Source of the DNA: an uncultured Lachnospiraceae bacterium | Lineage (GTDB): Bacteria; Bacillota; Clostridia; Lachnospirales; Lachnospiraceae | Length of the DNA: 6,365 nt | Direction of reading: 5' to 3' | Assembly: GCA_902782655.1 (NCBI GenBank) | Contig: CACZNY010000020.1 | Coordinates: 1 to 6,365 of the forward strand | Shown: positions 1 through 6,365 of the stretch, in pieces | How the letters are laid out: each line of letters begins with the position of its first letter | Numbering within the stretch: the stretch's first letter is position 1 | Translations under genes and position numbers: made by a program | Notes under the pieces: generated by a model | Databases searched by the model: none | Told to the model about the DNA's origin: nothing | Seen by the model: only the letters and a program-made list of their open reading frames with translations

Positions 1-1103
1 GGCTCAGGCCATGCTTCGGTCTTCATCCTGCTTACAGGCTCTGCCGCAGCTGCCTCCGCCTTATTCACTCTTCCGTGCCAGGGCTCCTGATATGCAGGCT
101 CCTCCGGTCTGATCTCCTTAAGCTCCGTTATCTCAGGCGGTACAGGTACGGGGGCATCTGCCTGAAGTATCCTCTCCTCAAGCTCCATCTCCTTGATATC
201 AAGCTCCTCCACCTCGGATGCCGTAAGCTCCTTCATCTCATCGGAGCCCTCATCGGTATCTTCAAGCTTAAGCCTTGATATGGCATCCCCCGTGGGAGCC
301 GGCCTTCCGGGATGTACTCCCTCGCTGCGCCTGCGCTGTCTCCTCTCTCTCCAGATCTCCTCCTGTCTTATCTCTATGCCGTCTGCTATGCTGTCGGCGG
401 CCTCTCTTGTGCTTTCCTTTATGAGCCTGATTATGGATCTGCCCGTCAGTACGATGAGACAGATGGCAAAGACGGTGAGCATTACGATCACTGCCCCGAA
501 CTGTCCTAATGCCTTTGACATGAAGGCGTATAAATGTCCAGGGATCAAACCGCCTCCGCGCCTTTGCTCCATGCCGTACCTGAAGTAAGGATCACCGGCA
601 AAGCTGGACTTCCTGGTCTCGAAGTCCCCCGTCCAGGCGAGTGCAAAAAACATGCCTGCGATAAGATAAACTGTCCATATCATTACGGCCTTCATCACGG
701 ATTCCCTGTTTGCGTGATTGGCCACAAGCATAACCACTGTAAAAAACAGGGCGAAGGGGAAGACGTAGGCAGCCGACCCGAACAAACCGAAAAGGAAGGA
801 GGCCACTGCATTGCCCACGGAGCCTATGATCCCGAAATTCGAGAGAAAAAGAAGAACGCAAAGAGCAAGCAGTACTATGATGCCTGACTCGGAAGCGGCG
901 CTGTATCCGTCGTCCCGCCTCGAGGGCCTCCTTGACGGGAGATCCACCTCCCTTGCTTCAGATCGTTTTGAGGATCCTCCCTTACTTTTTGAAGTGCTGC
1001 CTGCTGTTGATTTTTTATTGTTTTTCGCAGTTTTTGAGCTCTGCGTACTTTTCTTTTTAGTGCTGCTTTTTGAAGCCGTCTTCTTCTTTTTTGTCTCTGC
1101 CAT
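1..1103 (-). CDS. ftsK: DNA translocase FtsK/SpoIIIE, N-terminal membrane part and start of linker (3' end outside window)
   Basis: The frame stays open from the ATG at 1103-1101 to the left edge, giving about 367 residues without a stop. Residues 1-73 are a low-complexity cytoplasmic tail rich in Lys, Ser and Thr. Hydrophobic segments follow at about 74-94, 98-129 (possibly two passes), 136-157 and 203-221, fitting the four-helix membrane anchor of FtsK/SpoIIIE. The Gly-Gly-Gly-x-Ile stretch near 183-188 and the LTGRS-type exit from the last helix (219-223) resemble the family. From about residue 229 a charged, Glu- and Pro-rich linker begins. The ATPase motor and the DNA-reading gamma domain would lie outside the window, so the call rests on the N-terminus only. 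FtsK-family proteins pump chromosomal DNA through the closing septum. The ATG is the only plausible start: the in-frame codon two upstream is the uppP stop, and no good Shine-Dalgarno sequence is visible, so translation probably depends on coupling to uppP. Another membrane protein with a charged linker is possible but less likely. Confidence 0.82.
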   Translation of the reverse strand, partial: MAETKKKKTASKSSTKKKSTQSSKTAKNNKKSTAGSTSKSKGGSSKRSEAREVDLPSRRPSRRDDGYSAASESGIIVLLALCVLLFLSNFGIIGSVGNAVASFLFGLFGSAAYVFPFALFFTVVMLVANHANRESVMKAVMIWTVYLIAGMFFALAWTGDFETRKSSFAGDPYFRYGMEQRRGGGLIPGHLYAFMSKALGQFGAVIVMLTVFAICLIVLTGRSIIRLIKESTREAADSIADGIEIRQEEIWRERRQRRRSEGVHPGRPAPTGDAISRLKLEDTDEGSDEMKELTASEVEELDIKEMELEERILQADAPVPVPPEITELKEIRPEEPAYQEPWHGRVNKAEAAAAEPVSRMKTEAWPE

Positions 1104-1106
1104 GGA

Positions 1107-1955
1107 TTACCGCTTCGTCACTATATGTCCGATTATGGCCACAAGGCCAATGACCAGACAGTATATTGAAAAATACAGATATCTCTTTCTTCTTACCACA
1201 TTTATCATGACACGGATCGCAAAATAACCCACTACCGCCGCGACTACCATGCCTGTAATATAGGCTATCACCGTACCGCCCGTAACCGATGCCCCTGCGG
1301 CATCCTTAAGCTCGAGGACCGCAGCTCCGAGCACAGCCGGTATGGACATGATAAAGGAATACTTTACCGCCGTCTCCTTCTTGATACCGAGCATGAGGCA
1401 GGCCGAAATGGTGGCGCCGCTTCTGGATATCCCGGGTATCGTAGCCACACCCTGGGCAATGCCTATCTCAAAGGCATTCAGGTAGGTTATCTTTTTGATC
1501 CCCTTCCTTCCGTCTCCTATCCTGTCGCAGACGAATAAAAGAATGGAGGTGATGATAAGTCCTATACCGGGTATCAGAAGAGTCGAGGATGCATACTCCA
1601 CGAAATCCCTTCCGATGAAGCCGAGGATCGCCGTAGGGATGGTGCTGACGATGATCAGCAGGACGAAACGTCTGTAGGCTGAGCTTAGGACGATAAGATC
1701 GGGCTCCCTGAACCTTCTGATAAAATCAGCGACAATCCCGAAAAACTCAAGGATAAGCTTGGCTATATCCTTCCAGAAGACCACAAAAATCGCGGTCAGT
1801 GTACCTATGTGCAAAAGGACATCGAACAGCATCCCCGTATCCGCTTCAATATGGAAAAGGTTTTGTAATATGGCAAGATGTCCGGAGGAGGATATGGGCA
1901 GAAACTCAGCCAGCCCCTGTACCGCTCCCAGTAATATAGCCTGCAGGATATTCAT
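1107..1955 (-). CDS. uppP: Undecaprenyl-diphosphate phosphatase (UppP/BacA)
   Basis: This integral membrane enzyme removes one phosphate from undecaprenyl diphosphate, returning the lipid carrier to peptidoglycan and wall polymer synthesis; in some species extra copies give bacitracin resistance. The 282-residue protein is close to the usual 265-280 of the family. Both signature regions are present: the Q-x3-E motif with its following Ser-rich Pro-Ile-Ser-Ser-Ser-Gly-His stretch (Q13, E17, S22-S24, H26) and the PGxSRSxxT motif at 174-182 with the conserved Arg178. Several hydrophobic helices span the protein, for example about 42-60, 96-114, 126-143, 201-215, 228-248 and 259-277. The ATG overlaps the leuD stop as ATGA, and a good ribosome binding site (GAGGGG, five bases before the ATG) lies inside the end of leuD. 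It should therefore be translated from the leuCD message. The stop codon is followed after three bases by the ftsK start. Confidence 0.96.
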   Translation of the reverse strand: MNILQAILLGAVQGLAEFLPISSSGHLAILQNLFHIEADTGMLFDVLLHIGTLTAIFVVFWKDIAKLILEFFGIVADFIRRFREPDLIVLSSAYRRFVLLIIVSTIPTAILGFIGRDFVEYASSTLLIPGIGLIITSILLFVCDRIGDGRKGIKKITYLNAFEIGIAQGVATIPGISRSGATISACLMLGIKKETAVKYSFIMSIPAVLGAAVLELKDAAGASVTGGTVIAYITGMVVAAVVGYFAIRVMINVVRRKRYLYFSIYCLVIGLVAIIGHIVTKR

Positions 1956-2446
1956 TTATTCCCCTCTTCATTGACATAGTTTACAAGGCCGCCTGCATTT
2001 ATTATCCCCTGCATGAAGGGAGGGAACGGAGCTCCCTCATAGGTCTTCCCGGTGGTGATGTCATGTATCCTTCCGAGATCAAAGTCTATCTCCACCTCAT
2101 CCCCGGCCTTTATCTCCTCGGAGGCTTCCCTGCATTCTATGATGGGAAGTCCTATGTTTATGGCATTCCTGAAAAAGATCCTGGCAAAGGTATCAGCTAT
2201 CACACAGGATATCCCGGCCTCCTTTATTACCATGGGGGCATGCTCCCTTGAAGAGCCGCAGCCGAAGTTTTTACCGGCTACCATTATATCCCCGCTGCTG
2301 ACGTTTTTTACAAAATCCGCATCGATATCCTCCATACAGTGTGAAGCCAGCTCCTTTTTGTCCTGTATGGCAAGGTATCTTGCGGGTATTATGACATCGG
2401 TATCAACATTATCCCCGTATCTGAAAACTTTTCCCTTAGCCTCCAT
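1952..2446 (-). CDS. leuD: 3-isopropylmalate dehydratase small subunit (LeuD)
   Basis: LeuD pairs with LeuC to convert 2-isopropylmalate to 3-isopropylmalate, the second committed step of leucine synthesis. Its swivelling domain supplies part of the substrate pocket. The protein has the family signatures: the Gly-Asp-Asn-Val-Asp-Thr-Asp-(Val)-Ile-(Ile)-Pro-Ala-Arg-Tyr-Leu region near the N-terminus and the [12 protein letters not shown] motif around residue 60-71. In the substrate loop the residues after Tyr-Leu are Ala-Ile; homoaconitase small subunits carry Arg-Thr here, so isopropylmalate is the more likely substrate. Two ATGs stand in tandem (2449 and 2446). The perfect AAGGAGG lies only two bases before the first but five before the second, so I chose the second, giving 164 residues; the first would give 165. 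leuC ends 61 bases upstream of the first ATG and the stop overlaps the uppP start by four bases. Confidence 0.96.
   Translation of the reverse strand: MEAKGKVFRYGDNVDTDVIIPARYLAIQDKKELASHCMEDIDADFVKNVSSGDIMVAGKNFGCGSSREHAPMVIKEAGISCVIADTFARIFFRNAINIGLPIIECREASEEIKAGDEVEIDFDLGRIHDITTGKTYEGAPFPPFMQGIINAGGLVNYVNEEGNK
1961..1966 (-). promoter_or_regulatory. Ribosome binding site of uppP inside the leuD 3' end
   Basis: GAGGGG lies five bases before the uppP ATG and within the last codons of leuD. It supports independent ribosome loading in addition to coupling through the ATGA overlap. Confidence 0.7.
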
Positions 2447-2451
2447 CATGT

Positions 2452-2458
2452 CCTCCTT
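2452..2458 (-). promoter_or_regulatory. Ribosome binding site of leuD (decides between tandem ATGs)
   Basis: A full AAGGAGG lies only two bases before the first ATG (2449) and five before the second (2446). The short distance to the first makes the second the more probable start. Confidence 0.8.
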
Positions 2459-2510
2459 ATACTCGCGACCGGGTACAGATTCCGGTCAAAATGCTTTTCC
2501 GCGGTATATG

Positions 2511-3776
2511 TCACACCTCAGCCGGATCCGTGATAAAGCCCTTAACGGCCGAAGCAGCCGCCACTTCAGGACTTGCAAGATAGATCTCCGAATCCACATG
2601 CCCCATGCGCCCGACGAAATTTCTGTTGGTGGTGGATACGCATCTCTCACCTGCAGCAAGTATCCCCATATATCCGCCGAGGCAGGGTCCGCAGGTCGGA
2701 GTGGAAACTATGGCTCCGGCTTCTATGAAATCCTTTATAAGACCCTCTTCAAGCGCCTTGAGATATATCTTCTGCGTGCCGGGGATCACTATGCAGCGGA
2801 CTCCCTTTGCCACACTGCGGCCTCTGAGGATATCAGCCGCGACCCTAAGATCCGAGATCCTTCCGTTGGTACAGCTGCCGATCACTGCCTGATCTATCTT
2901 TATATTATCCTTTACCGCTTCATCTATGGTCTTAGTATTTGAAGGAAGATGCGGATAGGATACCGTAGGACGGAGCTTTCCGAGATCTATGGTATACTCT
3001 TCGGCATACTCCGCATCGCTGTCTGCCTCGTATACCTTATAGGGTCTGTCTCCGTGCGCCTTCATGTATTCCACGGTCACCTCATCCACAGGGAAGATAC
3101 CGTTCTTGCCGCCGGCCTCTATGGCCATATTTGCTATGGTAAGCCTGTCGTCGATATTAAGCTCCTTTATCCCCTCTCCCGTAAACTCCATGGATCTGTA
3201 AAGAGCGCCATCGACTCCTATCATTCCGATGATATGAAGGATGAGATCCTTTCCGGATACATGCCGGGGCTTTTTGCCGGTGATATTGAATTTCACGGCC
3301 TCCGGGACCTTGAACCAGGCCTTTCCCGTAGCCATGCCGCAGGCCATGTCCGTAGAGCCCACTCCCGTGGAAAAAGCTCCCAGAGCTCCGTATGTACAGG
3401 TATGGGAATCAGCTCCTATGATAAGATCTCCCGCTACTGTAAGCCCCGCCTCCGGAAGAAGGGCATGCTCTATACCCATCTGTCCCACGTCAAAGTAATT
3501 GGTGATATCATGCTTCGCGGCAAATTCCCTGCAGCATTTGCAGTTCTCCGCAGATTTTATATCCTTGTTGGGTATGAAATGATCCATGACAAGGGCTATC
3601 CTGTCCTTATCAAAAACCTTCCCGTTTTTGAAGCCCTCCATCACGCTGATGGCGACCGGTGTAGTGATATCATTCCCCAGCACGAGATCAAGACGTGCTT
3701 CTATAAGCTGTCCTGCCTTTACTTCACTGAGTCCCGCATGCTCCGCCAGGATCTTCTGTGACATCGTCATTCCCAT
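2511..3776 (-). CDS. leuC: 3-isopropylmalate dehydratase large subunit (LeuC, HacA-like type)
   Basis: This is the catalytic iron-sulfur subunit of isopropylmalate isomerase in leucine synthesis, working as a complex with LeuD in the cytoplasm. The 421 residues match the shorter LeuC/HacA type found in archaea and many Clostridia, rather than the ~466-residue enterobacterial type. The three [4Fe-4S] ligands are visible as Cys302 (in GSCTNGR) and Cys362 and Cys365 (in [10 protein letters not shown]). Other aconitase-family signatures are DHFIP at 65-69, [15 protein letters not shown] at 121-135 and the [10 protein letters not shown] stretch at 384-393. The start is supported by GGAGAG five bases before the ATG, and the N-terminus [10 protein letters not shown] is typical of the subfamily. 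It is the first gene after the ilvC terminator. Homoaconitase or dimethylmalate dehydratase activity are alternatives for this subfamily, but the neighbouring leuD and ilv genes favour leucine synthesis. Confidence 0.96.
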   Translation of the reverse strand: MGMTMSQKILAEHAGLSEVKAGQLIEARLDLVLGNDITTPVAISVMEGFKNGKVFDKDRIALVMDHFIPNKDIKSAENCKCCREFAAKHDITNYFDVGQMGIEHALLPEAGLTVAGDLIIGADSHTCTYGALGAFSTGVGSTDMACGMATGKAWFKVPEAVKFNITGKKPRHVSGKDLILHIIGMIGVDGALYRSMEFTGEGIKELNIDDRLTIANMAIEAGGKNGIFPVDEVTVEYMKAHGDRPYKVYEADSDAEYAEEYTIDLGKLRPTVSYPHLPSNTKTIDEAVKDNIKIDQAVIGSCTNGRISDLRVAADILRGRSVAKGVRCIVIPGTQKIYLKALEEGLIKDFIEAGAIVSTPTCGPCLGGYMGILAAGERCVSTTNRNFVGRMGHVDSEIYLASPEVAAASAVKGFITDPAEV

Positions 3777-3781
3777 ATTAT

Positions 3782-3787
3782 CTCTCC
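3782..3787 (-). promoter_or_regulatory. Ribosome binding site of leuC
   Basis: GGAGAG five bases before the ATG at 3776 supports the assigned leuC start over the internal Met codons at residues 3 and 5. Confidence 0.75.
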
Positions 3788-3828
3788 GTTATCAAACAAC
3801 AACATTAACCCTAGAAGTTTATCACAAA

Positions 3829-3857
3829 TACATATTTACGACAAATATTTATGTTAA
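3829..3857 (-). promoter_or_regulatory. Putative promoter of leuC-leuD-uppP-ftsK
   Basis: In the AT-rich gap between the ilvC terminator and leuC the minus strand has TTAACA (3857-3852, one mismatch to TTGACA), a 17-base spacer, and TATGTA (3834-3829), a poor -10. An alternative -10 is GATAAA at 3823-3818, preceded by an extended TGT. Either would give a leader of roughly 35-50 bases. A promoter is expected here because of the strong terminator just upstream, but the exact boxes are uncertain. Confidence 0.38.
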
Positions 3858-3860
3858 CAT
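3851..3860. promoter_or_regulatory. Perfect palindrome ATGTTAACAT upstream of leuC, possible operator
   Basis: A 10-base perfect inverted repeat overlaps the proposed -35 box of leuC. Its position would suit a repressor site, but no known regulator motif is recognised with confidence, and AT-rich DNA yields such palindromes by chance. Confidence 0.25.
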
Positions 3861-3901
3861 TCACGCTTTCGGAGAAATACCGATCTTACCGGCATTTTCC
3901 C

Positions 3902-3929
3902 AAAAAAACGGGGCATAAAGCCCCGTTTT
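3902..3929 (-). terminator. Rho-independent terminator after ilvC
   Basis: Read on the minus strand, a perfect 10-bp stem (AAAACGGGGC / GCCCCGTTTT) closes a five-base loop and runs into seven Ts. It lies about 54 bases after the ilvC stop and separates the ilvNC unit from leuC. On the plus strand the stem is followed by only four Ts, so it could act weakly in that direction too, but no plus-strand gene reaches it. Confidence 0.93.
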
Positions 3930-3936
3930 CCATAAA

Positions 3937-3974
3937 TGATCAGATCAATCCTCACGGAAACGCTGATCAGATCA
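3937..3974. repeat. Two copies of TGATCAGATCA just after ilvC
   Basis: The 11-base sequence occurs at 3937-3947 and 3964-3974, between the ilvC stop and its terminator. Each copy is almost its own reverse complement, so the copies could also pair into an 11-bp stem with one central A-A mismatch and a 16-base loop. Function unknown; it may stabilise the ilvC 3' end or be chance. Confidence 0.5.
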
Positions 3975-3982
3975 GCCTGTCA

Positions 3983-5023
<1,041 letters not shown>

Positions 5024-5026
5024 TTA

Positions 5027-5034
5027 CTTCCTTT
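5027..5034 (-). promoter_or_regulatory. Ribosome binding site of ilvC
   Basis: AAAGGAAG lies nine bases before the ilvC ATG at 5017 and supports that start over the internal Met at residue 6. Confidence 0.6.
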
Positions 5035-5078
5035 CTCTTTATATTATTTCTGAGGCATAGAAGCCCATTATCTCACTA

Positions 5079-5582
5079 TTACGGCAGATCCACAATATTG
5101 TCTTTTCCTCTCGTAAGACCCGCTATGCCAGTGCGGGCTATCTCAAGTATATTATAGCCCTGCATCATGCTGATGAAAGCATCGATCTTCTGGGTATTGC
5201 CCACTATCTCTATGATAAGGGACTCATCGGCCACATCTATGACCTTGGCGCGGAACATATCCACTATGGACGCTACCTGCAGCCTGTGGTCGGGACTGTC
5301 CGTAGCCACCTTTATCATGGCAAGCTCCCTGTAGACCGAGCTCTCAGGCTCAAGCTCCCTTATATCCCTCACATCGGTAAGCTTCCTGACCTGCTTTTCG
5401 ATCTGCTCCAGGATCTCATCATCACCGGTCGCCACTATGGTTATCCTGGTGTACTTCGGGTTGGAGGTAGTACCTGCGGTAATGCTCTCGATATTATAGC
5501 TTCTTCTGGAGAAAAGCCCTGATATCCTTGACAATACTCCGGAGGTATTATCCACCAGCAACTGAAAAACCTTACTCTGCAT
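5079..5582 (-). CDS. ilvN: Acetolactate synthase small (regulatory) subunit (IlvN/IlvH)
   Basis: This is the regulatory subunit of acetohydroxyacid synthase. In the family it binds valine at an ACT-domain dimer interface, stimulates the catalytic subunit and confers feedback inhibition. The N-terminal ACT domain covers about residues 4-75, with the signature Gly-Val-Leu-Ser-Arg-Ile-x-Gly-Leu-Phe-Ser-Arg-Arg then Tyr-Asn-Ile-Glu-Ser. The Gly and Asn that contact valine in E. coli IlvH (Gly14 and Asn29) are conserved, so valine sensitivity is likely. The C-terminal small-subunit domain follows, ending in the ARTGIAGLTRG-type stretch. Two tandem ATGs occur (5585 and 5582). The ribosome binding site GAGGTGAT abuts the first, and GAGG lies four bases from the first and seven from the second, so I chose the second (167 residues; 168 from the first). 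No ilvB lies beside it: upstream is the molybdenum cofactor gene, downstream ilvC. Confidence 0.95.
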   Translation of the reverse strand: MQSKVFQLLVDNTSGVLSRISGLFSRRSYNIESITAGTTSNPKYTRITIVATGDDEILEQIEKQVRKLTDVRDIRELEPESSVYRELAMIKVATDSPDHRLQVASIVDMFRAKVIDVADESLIIEIVGNTQKIDAFISMMQGYNILEIARTGIAGLTRGKDNIVDLP

Positions 5583-5585
5583 CAT

Positions 5586-5593
5586 ATCACCTC
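5586..5593 (-). promoter_or_regulatory. Ribosome binding site of ilvN (decides between tandem ATGs)
   Basis: GAGGTGAT pairs fully with the 16S 3' end but directly abuts the first ATG. The spacing from GAGG is four bases to the first ATG and seven to the second, which favours the second. Confidence 0.75.
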
Positions 5594-5654
5594 ATTTCTC
5601 TTCGTTTCAGGCCTCGCCGTACCCCCGCGTCTGCACCGGACACACAGCCTTTTA

Positions 5655-5682
5655 ATTATACACTCGGAACAGGAAAAAACAA
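5655..5682 (-). promoter_or_regulatory. Putative sigma-A promoter of ilvNC
   Basis: The minus strand has a perfect TATAAT at 5660-5655, preceded after 16 bases by TTGTTT (5682-5677), a partial match to TTGACA. Transcription would begin near 5648, leaving a leader of about 63 bases before ilvN. That is too short for a T-box riboswitch, and no leader peptide rich in branched-chain codons is evident. The -10 match is strong, the -35 weak. Confidence 0.5.
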
Positions 5683-5693
5683 GCTTCAGGCTT
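5674..5693 (-). terminator. Possible weak terminator after mobA
   Basis: Immediately after the mobA stop the minus strand reads AAGC-CTGAA-GCTT, then G and six Ts. The stem is only four base pairs, so this is a weak candidate. The T run also overlaps the proposed -35 of the ilvN promoter, and some read-through into ilvN is plausible. Confidence 0.3.
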
Positions 5694-6365
5694 TTATTTC
5701 CCGCTCTTCTCCACAGCCTTTAAATAATCCTCCCGGGTATTCAGGTTCATTACGGCATCTGCGGAAAAACCGCCCTCCGAAAGATCGGCATATTGTACCC
5801 TGACGCTGTCATAAAGGTCTCTGATACGGTGCTTTCCTTCTGCGATCATATCCTCTATTGCAGGCAGGACGCTTTTTTTATAGATGGCGCAAAGCGGTTC
5901 GGGTTCATCCAGAGCCTTCGCAAGGATACAGTCCGTATCCTCCTCCATCCTGTCATAAAGGAATCTCACCAGCTCCTTTGTGATAAAGGGCATATCCACC
6001 GCACAGACAAAGACCCTGTCGTTCGAAGCCGCAAGGAGCAGCCTCCTTATACCTTCAAGCGGACCCGCAGCTTTATTTTCATCGATGACAAGAGGCAGAC
6101 CGAGCTCCTCATACCTTGATCTGGCGCCGCAGGAAACAAGAAGCTCCGGAAAGGAAGACAGCTCCTTTGCAATATGCCCGATAAGACTTGCTCCTTCCCA
6201 TTCAAGAAGGGCTTTGTCCCTGCCCATCCGGCTGCTCCTTCCGCCGGCCATTATCCCTATGGTGATCCTTCTTTTTTCCTTAAGCCCGTTTCTTGCATAA
6301 TCTCCGTGAATACCCCCGGTTTTGCTTAAAAGGCAGATGTCGGTCAGCACTATATCGCGCTGGAC
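5694..6365 (-). CDS. mobA: MoaC-MobA fusion: end of cyclic pyranopterin monophosphate synthase domain joined to molybdenum cofactor guanylyltransferase (5' end outside window)
   Basis: 223 residues are visible in one frame, open to the right edge. Visible residues 1-23 (VQRDIVLTDICLLSKTGG, then a Gly-Asp-Tyr ending) align with the last part of MoaC, as in E. coli AVQKDMVIGPVRLLAKSGG. MoaC with MoaA makes cyclic pyranopterin monophosphate, the first molybdopterin intermediate. After a basic linker (about 24-33) a MobA-type domain begins: MAGGRSSRMGRDKALL at 39-54 (nucleotide-binding loop), GPLEGI at 102-107, AVDMPF at 122-127 with the metal-binding Asp, EPEPLCAIY at 154-162 and NLNTREDY near 207-214. 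MobA attaches GMP to molybdopterin for enzymes such as formate dehydrogenase. A GTG at 6350 could be called as a start, but it lies inside the MoaC homology. The only ATG near the MobA start falls within its first beta strand, so a separate MobA start is unlikely. CTP or another nucleotide as substrate cannot be excluded. Confidence 0.85.
   Translation of the reverse strand, partial: VQRDIVLTDICLLSKTGGIHGDYARNGLKEKRRITIGIMAGGRSSRMGRDKALLEWEGASLIGHIAKELSSFPELLVSCGARSRYEELGLPLVIDENKAAGPLEGIRRLLLAASNDRVFVCAVDMPFITKELVRFLYDRMEEDTDCILAKALDEPEPLCAIYKKSVLPAIEDMIAEGKHRIRDLYDSVRVQYADLSEGGFSADAVMNLNTREDYLKAVEKSGK

Noticed and set aside
592..861. Minus-strand 89-codon frame between uppP and the left edge
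   Set aside because: It lies in another phase inside the ftsK membrane domain, which is the better-supported frame and stays open through the whole stretch.
811..1227. Plus-strand frame with Phe/Leu-rich stretches resembling a membrane protein
   Set aside because: The hydrophobic run is just the antisense of the Lys-rich FtsK tail (AAA/AAG codons read as TTT/CTT).
2467..2487. Hairpin GACCGG...CCGGTC between leuC and leuD
   Set aside because: The stem is six base pairs with a nine-base loop and is not followed by a T run, so it is not a terminator; it is too small to claim another function.
2052..2942. Long plus-strand open frame (296 codons) opposite leuD and the end of leuC
   Set aside because: It crosses two well-supported genes and their gap, has no recognisable family features, and exists because the coding strand rarely uses the codons that would read as stops opposite.
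2949..3761. Plus-strand open frame (270 codons) opposite leuC
   Set aside because: It is wholly antisense to a complete LeuC with all cluster ligands, and its translation shows no domain-like pattern.
5586..5693. T-box or leader-peptide attenuator ahead of ilvN
   Set aside because: The leader after the likely start of transcription is only about 63 bases, with no T-box sequence, no antiterminator/terminator pair and no reading frame rich in Ile, Val or Leu codons.
6348..6350. GTG at 6350 as the start of a stand-alone mobA
   Set aside because: Residues on both sides of it match the MoaC C-terminus and the frame remains open to the window edge, so this Val is internal.

Overview
The window looks like chromosomal DNA from an anaerobic low-to-middle-GC Firmicute of the class Clostridia, probably Lachnospiraceae-like. 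The evidence is the clostridial type of LeuC (about 420 residues, HacA-like), the clostridial-style FtsK/SpoIIIE N-terminus, strong GGAGG-type ribosome binding sites, and frequent ATA (Ile) and AGG (Arg) codons. The family placement is an inference, made without any database search. All six supported genes lie on the minus strand, so the biological reading order runs from high to low coordinates. I saw no RNA genes, insertion sequences, CRISPR arrays or origin. No stretch above 300 bases lacks a gene.

Reading from the right edge: (1) 6365-5694 is a gene cut by the window edge. Its first visible ~23 residues match the C-terminal end of MoaC, and the remainder is a complete MobA-type nucleotidyltransferase, so it appears to encode a MoaC-MobA fusion of molybdenum cofactor synthesis. 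(2) After a 108-base gap with a perfect TATAAT box come ilvN (acetolactate synthase regulatory subunit) and ilvC (ketol-acid reductoisomerase), closed by a strong intrinsic terminator at 3902-3929. (3) A second unit starts behind a short AT-rich promoter region: leuC and leuD (both subunits of isopropylmalate isomerase), then uppP (undecaprenyl-diphosphate phosphatase), which overlaps leuD by ATGA, then ftsK, which starts six bases after the uppP stop codon begins and runs off the left edge.

The ilv and leu genes cover shared steps of valine, isoleucine and leucine synthesis. The pathway set is incomplete here: ilvB, ilvD, leuA and leuB are not in the window, so the regulatory subunit IlvN is separated from its catalytic partner. 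The leucine genes are tightly coupled to a cell-envelope lipid-recycling gene and a chromosome translocase gene, which suggests co-transcription of functions with no obvious shared pathway.

The window is mostly ordinary core metabolism and I see no sign of an undescribed defence or mobile system. The points most worth following are the MoaC-MobA fusion, an IlvC cofactor loop in which the usual Arg is replaced by Tyr-Glu (possible NADH use), and the leuD-uppP-ftsK coupling, where uppP and ftsK share a reading frame separated only by TAA-TCC.
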